DNA of 64,000 nt from Amorphoplanes friuliensis DSM 7358 (GTDB lineage: Bacteria > Actinomycetota > Actinomycetes > Mycobacteriales > Micromonosporaceae): the NCBI RefSeq assembly GCF_000494755.1, contig NC_022657.1, positions 1,003,501 through 1,067,500 of the forward strand, written 5' to 3'. Each line of letters opens with the position of its first letter. Position 1 is the first letter of the stretch. Of this stretch, positions 62,713 through 64,000 are shown in pieces. The notes under the pieces are model-generated. The model had not been told where the DNA came from and ran no database searches. It was given only the letters and a program-made list of their open reading frames with translations. The translations under genes and the position numbers were made by a program.

Positions 62713-64000
<1,288 letters not shown>

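Overview
The window is about 70% GC and reads as a chromosomal segment of a mycelial actinobacterium, most likely Micromonosporaceae and close to Actinoplanes (inference from gene content and style). Support includes the actinobacterial order of the spc/alpha ribosomal operons, zinc-binding forms of S4 and L36, a conservon signalling operon, an F420/flavin-type luciferase-like oxidoreductase, a WXG100-like protein and two CIRCE operators before groES. Nearly all genes look like vertically inherited housekeeping genes. I see no phage, insertion sequence, CRISPR array, rRNA or tRNA.

Layout. 1-10.5 kb: end of the spc operon (rplR end, rpsE, rpmD, rplO, secY, adk, map), two tandem DUF1707 membrane proteins, then infA-rpmJ-rpsM-rpsK-rpsD-rpoA-rplQ-truA. 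10.5-14.3 kb: a membrane protein, an RsmC-like methyltransferase, an ABC-F ATPase and a small HTH protein with a palindromic operator. 14.4-20.1 kb: a TPP-riboswitch-controlled thiamine operon (thiE, thiO, thiS, thiG, a second ThiE/TenI-like gene, thiD, thiC). 20.1-26.3 kb: a proline-rich membrane protein, then a cupin, an LLM oxidoreductase and an ABC uptake system with an NMT1/SsuA-type lipoprotein. 26.4-32.7 kb: an orphan type I periplasmic-binding lipoprotein divergent from a conservon (NIT-domain kinase, roadblock, DUF742, GTPase). 32.8-33.9 kb: a HemD-like/winged-helix protein, preceded by 27-bp tandem repeats.

34.7-41.7 kb: rplM-rpsI, glmM, an aminotransferase, an MmpS-like protein and glmS. 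41.7-43.4 kb: an alpha/beta hydrolase with a WXG100-like partner. 43.5-52.2 kb: acpS, nnr, alr, a hydrolase, tsaE, ung, tsaB, rimI, tsaD and a small conserved protein; this is largely one translationally coupled run, interrupted by a 500-bp repeat field before tsaB. 52.3-55.7 kb: a heterodimeric ABC exporter whose two ATPase domains have decayed in complementary ways. 55.7-60.2 kb: a ROK regulator and a xylose-type ABC importer. 60.4-64 kb: a YbaK-type deacylase, a THUMP-like methyltransferase, and groES-groL with CIRCE control.

No wholly new multigene system is evident. The least expected items are: the exporter pair that together retains exactly one complete ATP site; alanine racemase with a roughly 150-residue tail of 12-residue repeats; an in-frame repeat of the truA 3' end lying beyond its stop codon; the orphan binding lipoprotein facing the conservon; and three repeat or palindrome fields in intergenic DNA.
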